DNA of 64,000 nucleotides, from contig OZ220709.1 of assembly GCA_965116665.1 (NCBI GenBank), positions 3,782,001 to 3,846,000 on the forward strand, read 5' to 3'. Every line of letters begins with the position of its first letter. The stretch's first letter is position 1. The notes beneath the pieces are model-generated. The model saw only the letters and a program-made list of their open reading frames with translations. It was not told the DNA's origin and searched no databases. The DNA is from Aldehydirespirator sp965116665. Lineage in GTDB: Bacteria; Actinomycetota; Acidimicrobiia; Acidimicrobiales; Aldehydirespiratoraceae. Position numbers and translations under genes: made by a program. Shown here one piece after another: positions 32,349-39,429 of the stretch.

Positions 32349-33560
32349 TCAGGCCCGAGCACTGGGACCGTAGGTTAGGTGCATCAGGTCGCCGTCTGCG
32401 AACCGGCTCGGTCTCAGCGCCCCGGCGTCGATCCGGGGGGCGTTGCCGACCTGATCGACGCCGAGCACCTGGGCAGCGACGACCTCGCCGATGCATGGCG
32501 ACAGCTTGAGCCCGTGCCCGGAGAGCCCGACGGCCAGGTAGAGCCCGGAGACGTCAGCGAGCTCGGTGGCCCACCCCAGGATCGGGTGGTAGTCCGGTGT
32601 GATGTCGTAGGCGCCGCTCGTAGTCGACACCACCCCGGAGACGTTCAGTGCGGGCAGCCGTTCCGCCAGAGCCTCCTTGAGGCGCGCCGAGTGCTCATGG
32701 TGAGCGTCCGGCGGGCCGTCGGCGAGCGGATCGTCCACCTCGGGCATCTCCGTCGGGTACGCCACCGCAACTATCCGGCGACCCATGTCGGGGCGGATCA
32801 CCAGGTTGGAGTTGCCGTCGGTGATGCAGGACTGCAGGCCACGGGCTCCGGGTTCTTGCTCGAGCGTGGCCATGTCCAGACGCCGACGCTCGATGGGCAG
32901 GTGCACCCCCAGCGGTTCGAGCAGGTCGGGCGCCCATGCACCGGTGGCCACGACGACGACCGGTGCGGTGATCTGTCCCCGGTCCGTAGCCACGCCACCA
33001 ACCGCGGCGCCGGCCATGACGATCTCCTGCACCTCGACCGGTGTGAGCACATCGGCGCCGAACGCCACCGCGGCACCGAGCCAGCTCAGAACCATCTTGG
33101 TGACGTCGATGTATCCGCCGTCGGGCTCATAGGCACCCCCCGCTAGACCCCCGGCATTCACCAGCGGCTCGATGGCTGCGATCTCGTCGGGACCGACGAA
33201 GCGGGTGTCGACGCCGAGCCGCCGTCCGAGCTCGACGTTGCGCCTCAAGCCGTCGATCTGGTTCCCGGTGACGAGCAGCATGTAGCCCAGCCGGACATAG
33301 CCCGGATCGCCGTAACCCACTTCGGTGCCCCAGTTGCCGATGCAGTGGAAGCCTCTCAGTGCCATGCGCACCATGAGCTCGTTGGAGTAGTGCTGGCGGA
33401 TCTGCCCGAACGTTCGGCCCGAGATCCCCCCGACGGGTGGCCTGGCGTCCACCACCGCCACCCGAAGATCCGAATGCCGGGCGAGCTGGTAGCCGATACT
33501 GGCGCCGGACACGCCTGCGCCAATCACGATGACATCTGCCTCGGCGGGCACTGTCCGCAT
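32349..33560 (-). CDS. DAO-family FAD-dependent oxidoreductase (sarcosine oxidase beta-like)
   Basis: A 403-aa flavoprotein with the FAD motif GAGVSGASIGYQLA from about residue 13 and GGISGRTFGQIRQHYSNELM, the region carrying the FAD-contact residues in sarcosine and dimethylglycine oxidases. The C-terminal GLYLAVGLSGHGLKLSP is the closing FAD motif of the family. TACCAT lies seven bases ahead of ATG 33560. It would oxidise an N-methyl or secondary amino acid, giving formaldehyde and hydrogen peroxide or passing electrons to a partner. It resembles, but is clearly distinct from, the DAO gene at 21652. It lies downstream of malate synthase G on the same strand. Confidence 0.82.
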   Translation of the reverse strand: MRTVPAEADVIVIGAGVSGASIGYQLARHSDLRVAVVDARPPVGGISGRTFGQIRQHYSNELMVRMALRGFHCIGNWGTEVGYGDPGYVRLGYMLLVTGNQIDGLRRNVELGRRLGVDTRFVGPDEIAAIEPLVNAGGLAGGAYEPDGGYIDVTKMVLSWLGAAVAFGADVLTPVEVQEIVMAGAAVGGVATDRGQITAPVVVVATGAWAPDLLEPLGVHLPIERRRLDMATLEQEPGARGLQSCITDGNSNLVIRPDMGRRIVAVAYPTEMPEVDDPLADGPPDAHHEHSARLKEALAERLPALNVSGVVSTTSGAYDITPDYHPILGWATELADVSGLYLAVGLSGHGLKLSPCIGEVVAAQVLGVDQVGNAPRIDAGALRPSRFADGDLMHLTYGPSARA

Positions 33561-33567
33561 GCCGCGG

Positions 33568-33573
33568 ATGGTA
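33568..33573 (-). promoter_or_regulatory. Leaderless-type -10 element of the DAO gene
   Basis: TACCAT on the minus strand, seven bases before ATG 33560, in the 20-base gap after malate synthase G. Confidence 0.55.
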
Positions 33574-33580
33574 CCGCCGC

Positions 33581-35785
33581 TCAGCTCGGAGAGCCGGACT
33601 TCACGGCTCGGCGGTGGGAGCGGAGCACCCGTTCGGTATAGCCGTTGGGCTCGTCCCGGGCGGAGAAGACAAGCTCCACTGCGGCTTGGAACGGGATGCT
33701 GGAGTCGTACTTGGGCGCCATGGGCTCGTAGCCGGGGTCGCCGGCGTTCTGCTGATCGACGAGGTTGGCCATGCGGCGCATTGTCTCGCGTACCTGATCG
33801 GTGGAGATGAGACCGTGATGGAGCCAGTTGGCGATGTGCTGGCTCGAGATGCGCAGGGTGGCCAGGTCCTCCATGAGCCCGGTGTCAGCGATGTCGGGAA
33901 CGGTGGAGCACCCCACGCCCTGGCCCACCCAGCGGACCAGGTATCCGAGGATGCCTTGAACGTTGTTGTCCAACTCGCGCTGGATCTCGCCCGGGCCGAG
34001 CTCCCGGCCGACCGGCAGCACGGGAATCTCGATGAGGCTGGCGAGGCGGGCCGGGTTGCGGTCGGCGAGGTCGCGTTGTCGGTCGGCCACGTCCACCAGG
34101 AAGTAGTGCATGGCGTGGAGTGTCGCCGCGGTGGGCGACGGGACCCAGGCGGTGCTGGCTCCCGCGATCGGATGCTGGATCTTGGCCTTGGCCATGGCTG
34201 CCATCTCGGCCGGCATGGTCCACATTCCCTTGCCGATCTGGGCCCGCCCCCGCAGGCCGCAGGCCAGCCCGGCGTCGACGTTGGAGTTCTCGTACGCGCC
34301 GAGCCAGGCCGCGGCCTTCATCTCGGCCTTGGGGATCACCGGTCCGGCCTCCATGTCGGTGTGGATCTCGTCGCCGGTGCGGTCCAGGAAGCCGGTGTTG
34401 ATGAACACGACCCGGTCGCGGGCCCTCCAGATGCACTCCTTGAGACCGAGCGACGTGCGGCGCTCCTCGTCCATGATCCCCATCTTCAGGGTGCGCTGTA
34501 CCAGGCCGAGGGCGTCCTCCACCCGGCTGAACAGCTCGCAGGCCAGCGCGACCTCGTCGGGACCGTGCATCTTGGGCTTGACGATGTAGACCGAGCCGCT
34601 CGCCGAGTTCCGTATGGGCTTGCCGTCCACCCGTCCCATGCCCCTCAGATCATGGAGAGCGCACAGCGCGGTCACCATGGCGTCGACCATGGTCTCGCAC
34701 ACGGGCTCGCCGTCGAGCCTCACCATGTCGGTGCTGAGATGCGGCCCGACATTGCGGACCAGCATCAGCGACCGGCCCGGCATCTGCACCGGCTCGCCGT
34801 CCGGGCCGGTGAAGCTGCGATCGCCGTTCAGCGAACGGTTCACGGCCGTGCCGTTGCGTACGAACGTGGTCTGCAAGGTGCCTCGCATGAGCCCGAGCCA
34901 GTTCCGGTAGACCGACACCTTGTCATCGGCGTCCACCGCTGAGACCGAGTCCTCGAAGTCCATGATGGTGGTGACCGCCGACTCCAGGCGGATGTCGAAG
35001 ACGCCGGCGTGGTCGCTCCGTCCCACCGGATGCTCGCCGTCAATGCGCAGCTCGCAGTGCAGGCCGTTCTTGCGCAGCAGGACTGCACTGGGAGAGTCGC
35101 CAGCGCCGGTGTAGCCGACGAACTGCTCCGGACGCAGCAGCGCACTGACGGTGCCGTCGCCGCTGCGCACCCGGAGTGCGCCGTCGTGCACTACGTATCC
35201 GGTGGCCCACAGGTGGCTCGCCGAGTCGAGGGTGAAATGGGTGTCAAGGAACTCCCGCCCCGCAGCGATGACCCTGTCGCCCCGGATCGGGTTGTAGGCG
35301 CTCCCGCGGCTGCAACCGTCCGACTCGCTGATCACGTCGGTCCCGTACAGCGCGTCGTAGAGGCTTCCCCAGCGGGCGTTGGCCGCGTTCAGCGCGTAGC
35401 GGGCGTTGTCGAGGGGCACCACCAGCTGCGGTCCGGCCACCGCGGCGATCTCGGGATCGACGTTGGTCGTCGTGGCCGTCACCGCGCCGTCCATGTAGCG
35501 CAGGTATCCGATGTCGCGCAGGAAGTTGGCGTAGGCGTCGCCGTCGTGGCTCCGGCCCTCGGCCCGGGCGGCCCGGTGCCAGTCGTCGATCTGGGACTGC
35601 AGCTCGCCGCGCCGGGCCAGCAGGGCGGCGTTGCGGGGTCCGAGGTCGATCAGGATGGACTGGAGCGCGCTCCAGAACTCATCGATCTGCACACCGGTGC
35701 CCGGCAGGGCCTCGACCGCGATGAACTCGTAGAGGGCGGGATCGATCTCGAGGGAACCGGCACGCATGCCCGTGTAGCCAATCAT
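33581..35785 (-). CDS. glcB: Malate synthase G
   Basis: A 734-aa enzyme, the normal length for the G form, which condenses glyoxylate with acetyl-CoA to malate. Conserved stretches include TIMDFEDSVSAVDADDK, RNWLGLMRGTL, MHGPDEVALACELFSRVED, KMGIMDEERRTS, FINTGFLDRTGDEIHT, the AGASTAWVPSPTAATLHA region and the C-terminal EPMAPKYD. The ATG at 35785 gives MIGYTGMR; GGAG sits seven bases upstream. It stands between an FAD monooxygenase gene and a DAO gene. In this window it would consume glyoxylate from serine-cycle or glycolate/purine breakdown. Confidence 0.95.
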   Translation of the reverse strand: MIGYTGMRAGSLEIDPALYEFIAVEALPGTGVQIDEFWSALQSILIDLGPRNAALLARRGELQSQIDDWHRAARAEGRSHDGDAYANFLRDIGYLRYMDGAVTATTTNVDPEIAAVAGPQLVVPLDNARYALNAANARWGSLYDALYGTDVISESDGCSRGSAYNPIRGDRVIAAGREFLDTHFTLDSASHLWATGYVVHDGALRVRSGDGTVSALLRPEQFVGYTGAGDSPSAVLLRKNGLHCELRIDGEHPVGRSDHAGVFDIRLESAVTTIMDFEDSVSAVDADDKVSVYRNWLGLMRGTLQTTFVRNGTAVNRSLNGDRSFTGPDGEPVQMPGRSLMLVRNVGPHLSTDMVRLDGEPVCETMVDAMVTALCALHDLRGMGRVDGKPIRNSASGSVYIVKPKMHGPDEVALACELFSRVEDALGLVQRTLKMGIMDEERRTSLGLKECIWRARDRVVFINTGFLDRTGDEIHTDMEAGPVIPKAEMKAAAWLGAYENSNVDAGLACGLRGRAQIGKGMWTMPAEMAAMAKAKIQHPIAGASTAWVPSPTAATLHAMHYFLVDVADRQRDLADRNPARLASLIEIPVLPVGRELGPGEIQRELDNNVQGILGYLVRWVGQGVGCSTVPDIADTGLMEDLATLRISSQHIANWLHHGLISTDQVRETMRRMANLVDQQNAGDPGYEPMAPKYDSSIPFQAAVELVFSARDEPNGYTERVLRSHRRAVKSGSPS

Positions 35786-35832
35786 GGTGGGCTCCCGGTT
35801 CCAAATCCTCGTGATCGCACCTGCCGGTTGGC

Positions 35833-37128
35833 TCAACGGCTCCCGAGGGACTCGCGGTGGTACCCGGCGACCCGCTTGTAGCTGTCGTTCAGAGCGGCCA
35901 TCTCGGCGGCAGAAATGACGTCTTCGATGCGTCCGAAGGGTCGGTCGCCGGTGCGTTCGTGGACCGCCTTGAGGATCACGTCGGGCGGGGCGGCCCGGCT
36001 GGCGTGCACGACCGCGGCCGTGGCTGCGAGCCGCTGGTCCTCGTAGGCCTTCAGGGCTTCGGGGACCGTGGCCCGCGACTGCAGGCAGTCGGCCAGGGCT
36101 CGGGCGTCGAGGATGGCCTGGCCTGCGCCGTTCGACCCGCGGGGGTACATGGGGTGGGCGGCGTCGCCCAGCAGCGTCACCCGGCCGTGGGTCCATCTCG
36201 GCAGTGGATCGCGGTCCACCATCGGGTACTCCAGGATCTGCTCCGAGCCCCGGATGAGCCCGGCCACGTCGAGCCAGTCGAAGGTCCAGTCGGCGAAGAC
36301 GTGGTGGAAGTCCTCGAGCTGGCCGACCCGGTTCCAATCCTGGTCGTTGTAGGAGTCGGTCTGCACCTCGGCCACCCAGTTGACAAGCTGGCGGCCCTCG
36401 CCGTCGACATTGTGGCGGATCGGGTAGATCACCATCTTGCCCACTGTCAACCAGCCGGCCCGCAGGTAGGTGGACCCGCTGAGGAACGGCTCCCAGACGG
36501 TGGTGCCCCGCCACATGTTCACACCCGAGTAGACGGGCGGGCCCTCGTCGCCGAAGAACTGCCGTCGCACCACAGAGTGGATCCCGTCGCAGCCGATCAC
36601 GGTTGAACCCCGCGCCGCGGTCAGGGACCGACCGGTGCTGGGATCAACGAAATATGCGGTCGCGCCCCGGCCGTCGGAGTCGGTGCCCGTGCACCGGTGG
36701 CCGGTCAGTACCCGCTCGGCGACCCGGTCGAGGTAGGCCTGGTAGAGTACTTGTTGGAGGTCGCCCCGGTGGATCTGGAACTGGGGCCAGTCGTAGCCGG
36801 CGTACCGGCCCACCGGCTCGGAGTACACGAACTGACCGAACCGGTTGAACATGCAGGACTCCCTGGTGGTCACCGCCACCTCGCTCAAGGCGTCGGTGAG
36901 CCCCAGCAGGCCGAGCTCCCTGCTGGCGTGGGGCAGCAGGCTGATGCCCACTCCGATGGGCTTGATCTCACCGGCCGCCTCGTAGACGCGGGCGCTGATG
37001 CCCCGCTCGTGCAGCATGAGGGCCAGCGTGAGGCCGCCTATGCCGCCACCGACGATGATCACATCGTCGGTGGCGGACCGGCGTCTACGGCTGGCAGCGT
37101 CACCCCCGCTCTTGTTCGCTGCGCTCAC
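35833..37128 (-). CDS. FAD-dependent monooxygenase (aromatic hydroxylase, PhzS/salicylate-hydroxylase-like)
   Basis: A 431-aa class A flavoprotein monooxygenase: the FAD dinucleotide motif VIIVGGGIGGLTLALML near residue 23, the DG-type motif GCDGIHSVVRRQ near residue 180, and the GD motif LLGDAAHPMYPRGSNGAGQAI near residue 325. These proteins use NAD(P)H to hydroxylate an aromatic or N-heterocyclic ring. The GTG start lies in a dispersed repeat (37104-37169), which supplies the first eight or so residues (SAANKSGG); the catalytic part begins about residue 20. Substrate unknown. Confidence 0.83.
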   Translation of the reverse strand: MSAANKSGGDAASRRRRSATDDVIIVGGGIGGLTLALMLHERGISARVYEAAGEIKPIGVGISLLPHASRELGLLGLTDALSEVAVTTRESCMFNRFGQFVYSEPVGRYAGYDWPQFQIHRGDLQQVLYQAYLDRVAERVLTGHRCTGTDSDGRGATAYFVDPSTGRSLTAARGSTVIGCDGIHSVVRRQFFGDEGPPVYSGVNMWRGTTVWEPFLSGSTYLRAGWLTVGKMVIYPIRHNVDGEGRQLVNWVAEVQTDSYNDQDWNRVGQLEDFHHVFADWTFDWLDVAGLIRGSEQILEYPMVDRDPLPRWTHGRVTLLGDAAHPMYPRGSNGAGQAILDARALADCLQSRATVPEALKAYEDQRLAATAAVVHASRAAPPDVILKAVHERTGDRPFGRIEDVISAAEMAALNDSYKRVAGYHRESLGSR

Positions 37129-37169
37129 GGGCCGCTCGGGCCACGGCCTCGCTGTCCGCTCGGCCTCTG
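37104..37169 (-). repeat. Dispersed repeat, copy 3
   Basis: In minus orientation it has the left module CAGAGGCCGAGCGG, a 3-base spacer, then the right module GCGAGGCCGTGGCCCGAGC and the tail CAGCGAACAAGAGCGGG. The same modules occur at 47138-47228 and 47660-47760. It fills the gap after the FAD monooxygenase start and overlaps the first codons of that gene. Confidence 0.75.
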
Positions 37170-37174
37170 ACGGG

Positions 37175-38521
37175 TCAGGCCGAGTCGGCCAGGTAGGACT
37201 CCAGCGAGTCGTCCAGCGCGTCCTCCCACGAGGTGTGGTGGATGGGCGCCACCGTGCCCGTCAGCGGCGAGGTGTGCCCGTGGTCGCGGTAGCCGATGAT
37301 CGACTGCTTCTTGTGCTTCTTCCAGTCGTAGAACATCTGGTTGACCAGGGGCGTGTTGAAGTCCGGGTAGTCGGTCTGGTCCACCAGGTCCTGGGTGTAG
37401 GCCCCCTGGAAGTCGATGCACGCGTAGTCGTCGGCCAGCGCGTCCTCCTCGGCCTGGGAGGCCTCGATCCAGCGGGCCTGCTCGGCCGCGTCCGGCAGCT
37501 CGATGCGGCCCAGGATCACGTCGCGGGCGTACCAGGCCTGGGCGTCGAACATGTTGAACGTGTACCACTGGTCCTGCATCCCCAGATACAGGATCCGGTT
37601 CTCGGGCTGGAACACCACGCCGCGGTACAGCATCGAGGTGGCCAGCCGGTTGGCGGTGACCAAGCGCAGGTCGTCGTCCATGAACGGGAAGTGGTGCAGG
37701 TAGCCGGTGCACGAGACGATGGCGTCGACATCGGTGGTCGAGCCGTCGGTGAAGTGCACGGTGCGGCCCTCGAGGTGGGTCAGGATGGGCTTCTCGGTGA
37801 TGCCCTCGGGCCAGTCGAACCCCATGGGGCCGCTGCGGGAGGTGCACACCACCGAGCGGGCGCCGTACTTCCAGAGCTGCGAGGCGATGTCCTCGGCCGA
37901 GTAGCTCGACCCGATGACCAGCACGTCGCGGCCGGCGAACTGCACCGCGTCGCGGAAGTCGTGGGCGTGCAGCAGGGTGCCCCCGAAGGTCTCGTAGCCC
38001 GGGTAGTGGGGCATGTTGGGGATGGAGAAGTGACCGGTGGACACCACCACGTGGTCGAAGTCCTCGCTGCTGTCGGTGTCGTTGGCCTGATCGTGGACGG
38101 TGACGGTGAAGCCGCTGCCGTCGGCTGAGCGGCTCACGCGCCGCACTGCGTGGTTGAAGCGGATCTGGTCGCGGAAGCCGCTGCGGTCGGCCCGTCCGAC
38201 GATGTAGTCGTAGAGCACCTCTCGGGGCGGGAACGACGCGATCGGCTTGCCGAAGTGCTCCTCGAAGCCGTAATCGGCGAACTCCAGGCACTCCTTGGGG
38301 CCGTTCGACCACAGGTAGCGGTACATGCTGGCGTGGCAGGGCTCGCCATGCTCGTCCAGCCCGGTGCGCCAGCTGTAGTTCCAGAGCCCGCCCCAGTCAT
38401 CCTGCTTCTCGTAGCAGACGACTTCGGGCGCTGACGGGCTGCCTGCCTCCGGATCGCTGGCGAAGGCGTGCATCTGCGAGAGCCCGCACGGCCCCGCGCC
38501 TATGACAGCCACTCGTGTCAT
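37175..38521 (-). CDS. tmm: Trimethylamine monooxygenase
   Basis: A 448-aa bacterial flavin-containing monooxygenase that oxidises trimethylamine to TMAO with NADPH and oxygen. It matches the Ruegeria-type Tmm I know over its whole length: GAGPCGLSQMHAF (FAD), YEKQDDWGGLWNYSWRTGLDE, SMYRYLWSNGPKE, LLHAHDFRDA (in the FMO fingerprint), GSSYSAEDIASQLWKYGA (NADPH), LGMQDQWYTFNMFDAQAW, YDWKKHKKQSI and the end HHTSWEDALDDS. ATG 38521 starts directly at the FAD strand; GGGGG lies upstream. tdm, the next enzyme of the route, is about 900 bases upstream on the same strand, separated by broken genes. Confidence 0.93.
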   Translation of the reverse strand: MTRVAVIGAGPCGLSQMHAFASDPEAGSPSAPEVVCYEKQDDWGGLWNYSWRTGLDEHGEPCHASMYRYLWSNGPKECLEFADYGFEEHFGKPIASFPPREVLYDYIVGRADRSGFRDQIRFNHAVRRVSRSADGSGFTVTVHDQANDTDSSEDFDHVVVSTGHFSIPNMPHYPGYETFGGTLLHAHDFRDAVQFAGRDVLVIGSSYSAEDIASQLWKYGARSVVCTSRSGPMGFDWPEGITEKPILTHLEGRTVHFTDGSTTDVDAIVSCTGYLHHFPFMDDDLRLVTANRLATSMLYRGVVFQPENRILYLGMQDQWYTFNMFDAQAWYARDVILGRIELPDAAEQARWIEASQAEEDALADDYACIDFQGAYTQDLVDQTDYPDFNTPLVNQMFYDWKKHKKQSIIGYRDHGHTSPLTGTVAPIHHTSWEDALDDSLESYLADSA

Positions 38522-38541
38522 GACTGAATCCCCCCTGTGGG

Positions 38542-38553
38542 TAGATGCATCTA
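38542..38553. promoter_or_regulatory. Palindrome in the AT-rich tmm promoter region
   Basis: TAGATGCATCTA, a perfect 12-bp palindrome, 20 bases upstream of tmm. It overlaps a TATAGA-like -10 element on the minus strand (38550-38555), and the adjoining 38542-38570 stretch is unusually AT-rich for this genome. Likely a repressor or activator site controlling tmm; the regulator is not identified. Confidence 0.5.
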
Positions 38554-38607
38554 TATTGAAATTAAAACTACGCGTCCTGTTGTGCTGATGCAAGCGGAAG
38601 TTAGCCG

Positions 38608-38718
38608 CTAGCCGAGCACTGCGTCGAGAGCGGCCAGAACCAGCGTCACGTTGCGGTGCCGGGCGGTGTGACCCATGCAACCGATCCGCCAGCACTGGCC
38701 CGCCCAGGGACCCAGGCC
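38608..38718 (-). pseudogene. C-terminal remnant of a class V aminotransferase (serine/alanine-glyoxylate type)
   Basis: The last 34 or so residues of an aminotransferase: LGPWAGQCWRIGCMGHTAR, then HRNVTLVLAALDAVLG and a TAG stop. The W-R-I-G-x-M-G-H-x-A-R-x-x-N-V pattern is the C-terminal end of AGXT-family enzymes. Upstream (beyond about 38718) similarity stops and an unrelated gene on the other strand begins, so the gene has lost about 90 percent of its length, including the PLP lysine. Serine-glyoxylate aminotransferase of the serine cycle is one possible origin. Confidence 0.7.
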
Positions 38719-39417
38719 GCCACCGAGGCCACCGCCAGCATCGTGTTCGTGCCGCCGCCCTTCGCGGCCGACGCCATCATGGAGGCGGCTGACGCCGGGA
38801 TCGAGCACTGCGTGTGCATCACCGAGGGCATCCCGATCCAGGACATGATCAAGGTGAAGCGCTACCAGCGCCGCTACCAGCACGCCAGCCGGATGTGTCT
38901 GATCGGCCCCAACTGCGCCGGAGTGATCAGCCCGGGCCGGGCCATGGTGGGCATCATGCCCCCGCACATCTACGAGCGGGGCCCGGTCGGCATCGTGAGC
39001 CGGTCGGGGACGCTCGGGTACGAGGCCGCCTCCCAGCTCAAGGCGGTGGGCATCGGGGTGAGCACCAGCGTCGGCATCGGCGGCGACCCGATCAACGGCA
39101 GCTCCTTCCTCGACCATCTGAAGCGCTTCGAGGCCGACGGTGAGACCGAGGCGATCGTGATGATCGGGGAGATCGGCGGGCTGCAGGAGGCCCAGGCGGC
39201 CCAGTACGCCCGTGACCACATGCACAAGCCGGTGGTCGGCTACATCGCCGGGCTCACCGCGCCCAAGGGGCGCACCATGGGCCATGCCGGAGCGATCGTC
39301 TCCACCGTCGGGGAGTCGGCGGCTGAGAAGGTGCAGCTCATGCGGGAGTGCGGCGTGAAGATCGTGAAGCTGCCGTCGGACTTCGGCACCACCGTGCCCA
39401 AGGTCCTGCGCCGTTGA
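38713..39417 (+). pseudogene. mtkB: 5'-truncated malate-CoA ligase / succinyl-CoA ligase alpha-type subunit
   Basis: About 234 residues matching MtkB from roughly residue 75 to the end: SIVFVPPPFAADAIMEAADA, LIGPNCAGVISPGRAM, IMPPHIYERGPVGIVSRSG, STSVGIGGDPINGSSFLDHL, EAIVMIGEIGG, and LTAPKGRTMGHAGAI with the phospho-accepting His. GTLGYEAA and PINGSSFLDHL favour MtkB over SucD. The N-terminal CoA-binding Rossmann part is missing, and there is no ribosome site or promoter where similarity begins. The break coincides with the end of the aminotransferase remnant. It is probably non-functional. Confidence 0.78.
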
Positions 39418-39429
39418 ACGGGTCCCGGC

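Noticed and set aside
35786..36514. N-terminal extension of malate synthase G by 243 codons in the same frame.
   Set aside because: The extension is a shadow of the FAD monooxygenase gene, and ATG 35785 has a good ribosome site and the family-typical start.
38608..39285. A 225-codon minus-strand frame covering the whole mtkB-like region.
   Set aside because: Only its last 35 or so codons resemble an aminotransferase; the remainder is antisense to clear mtkB-type sequence.
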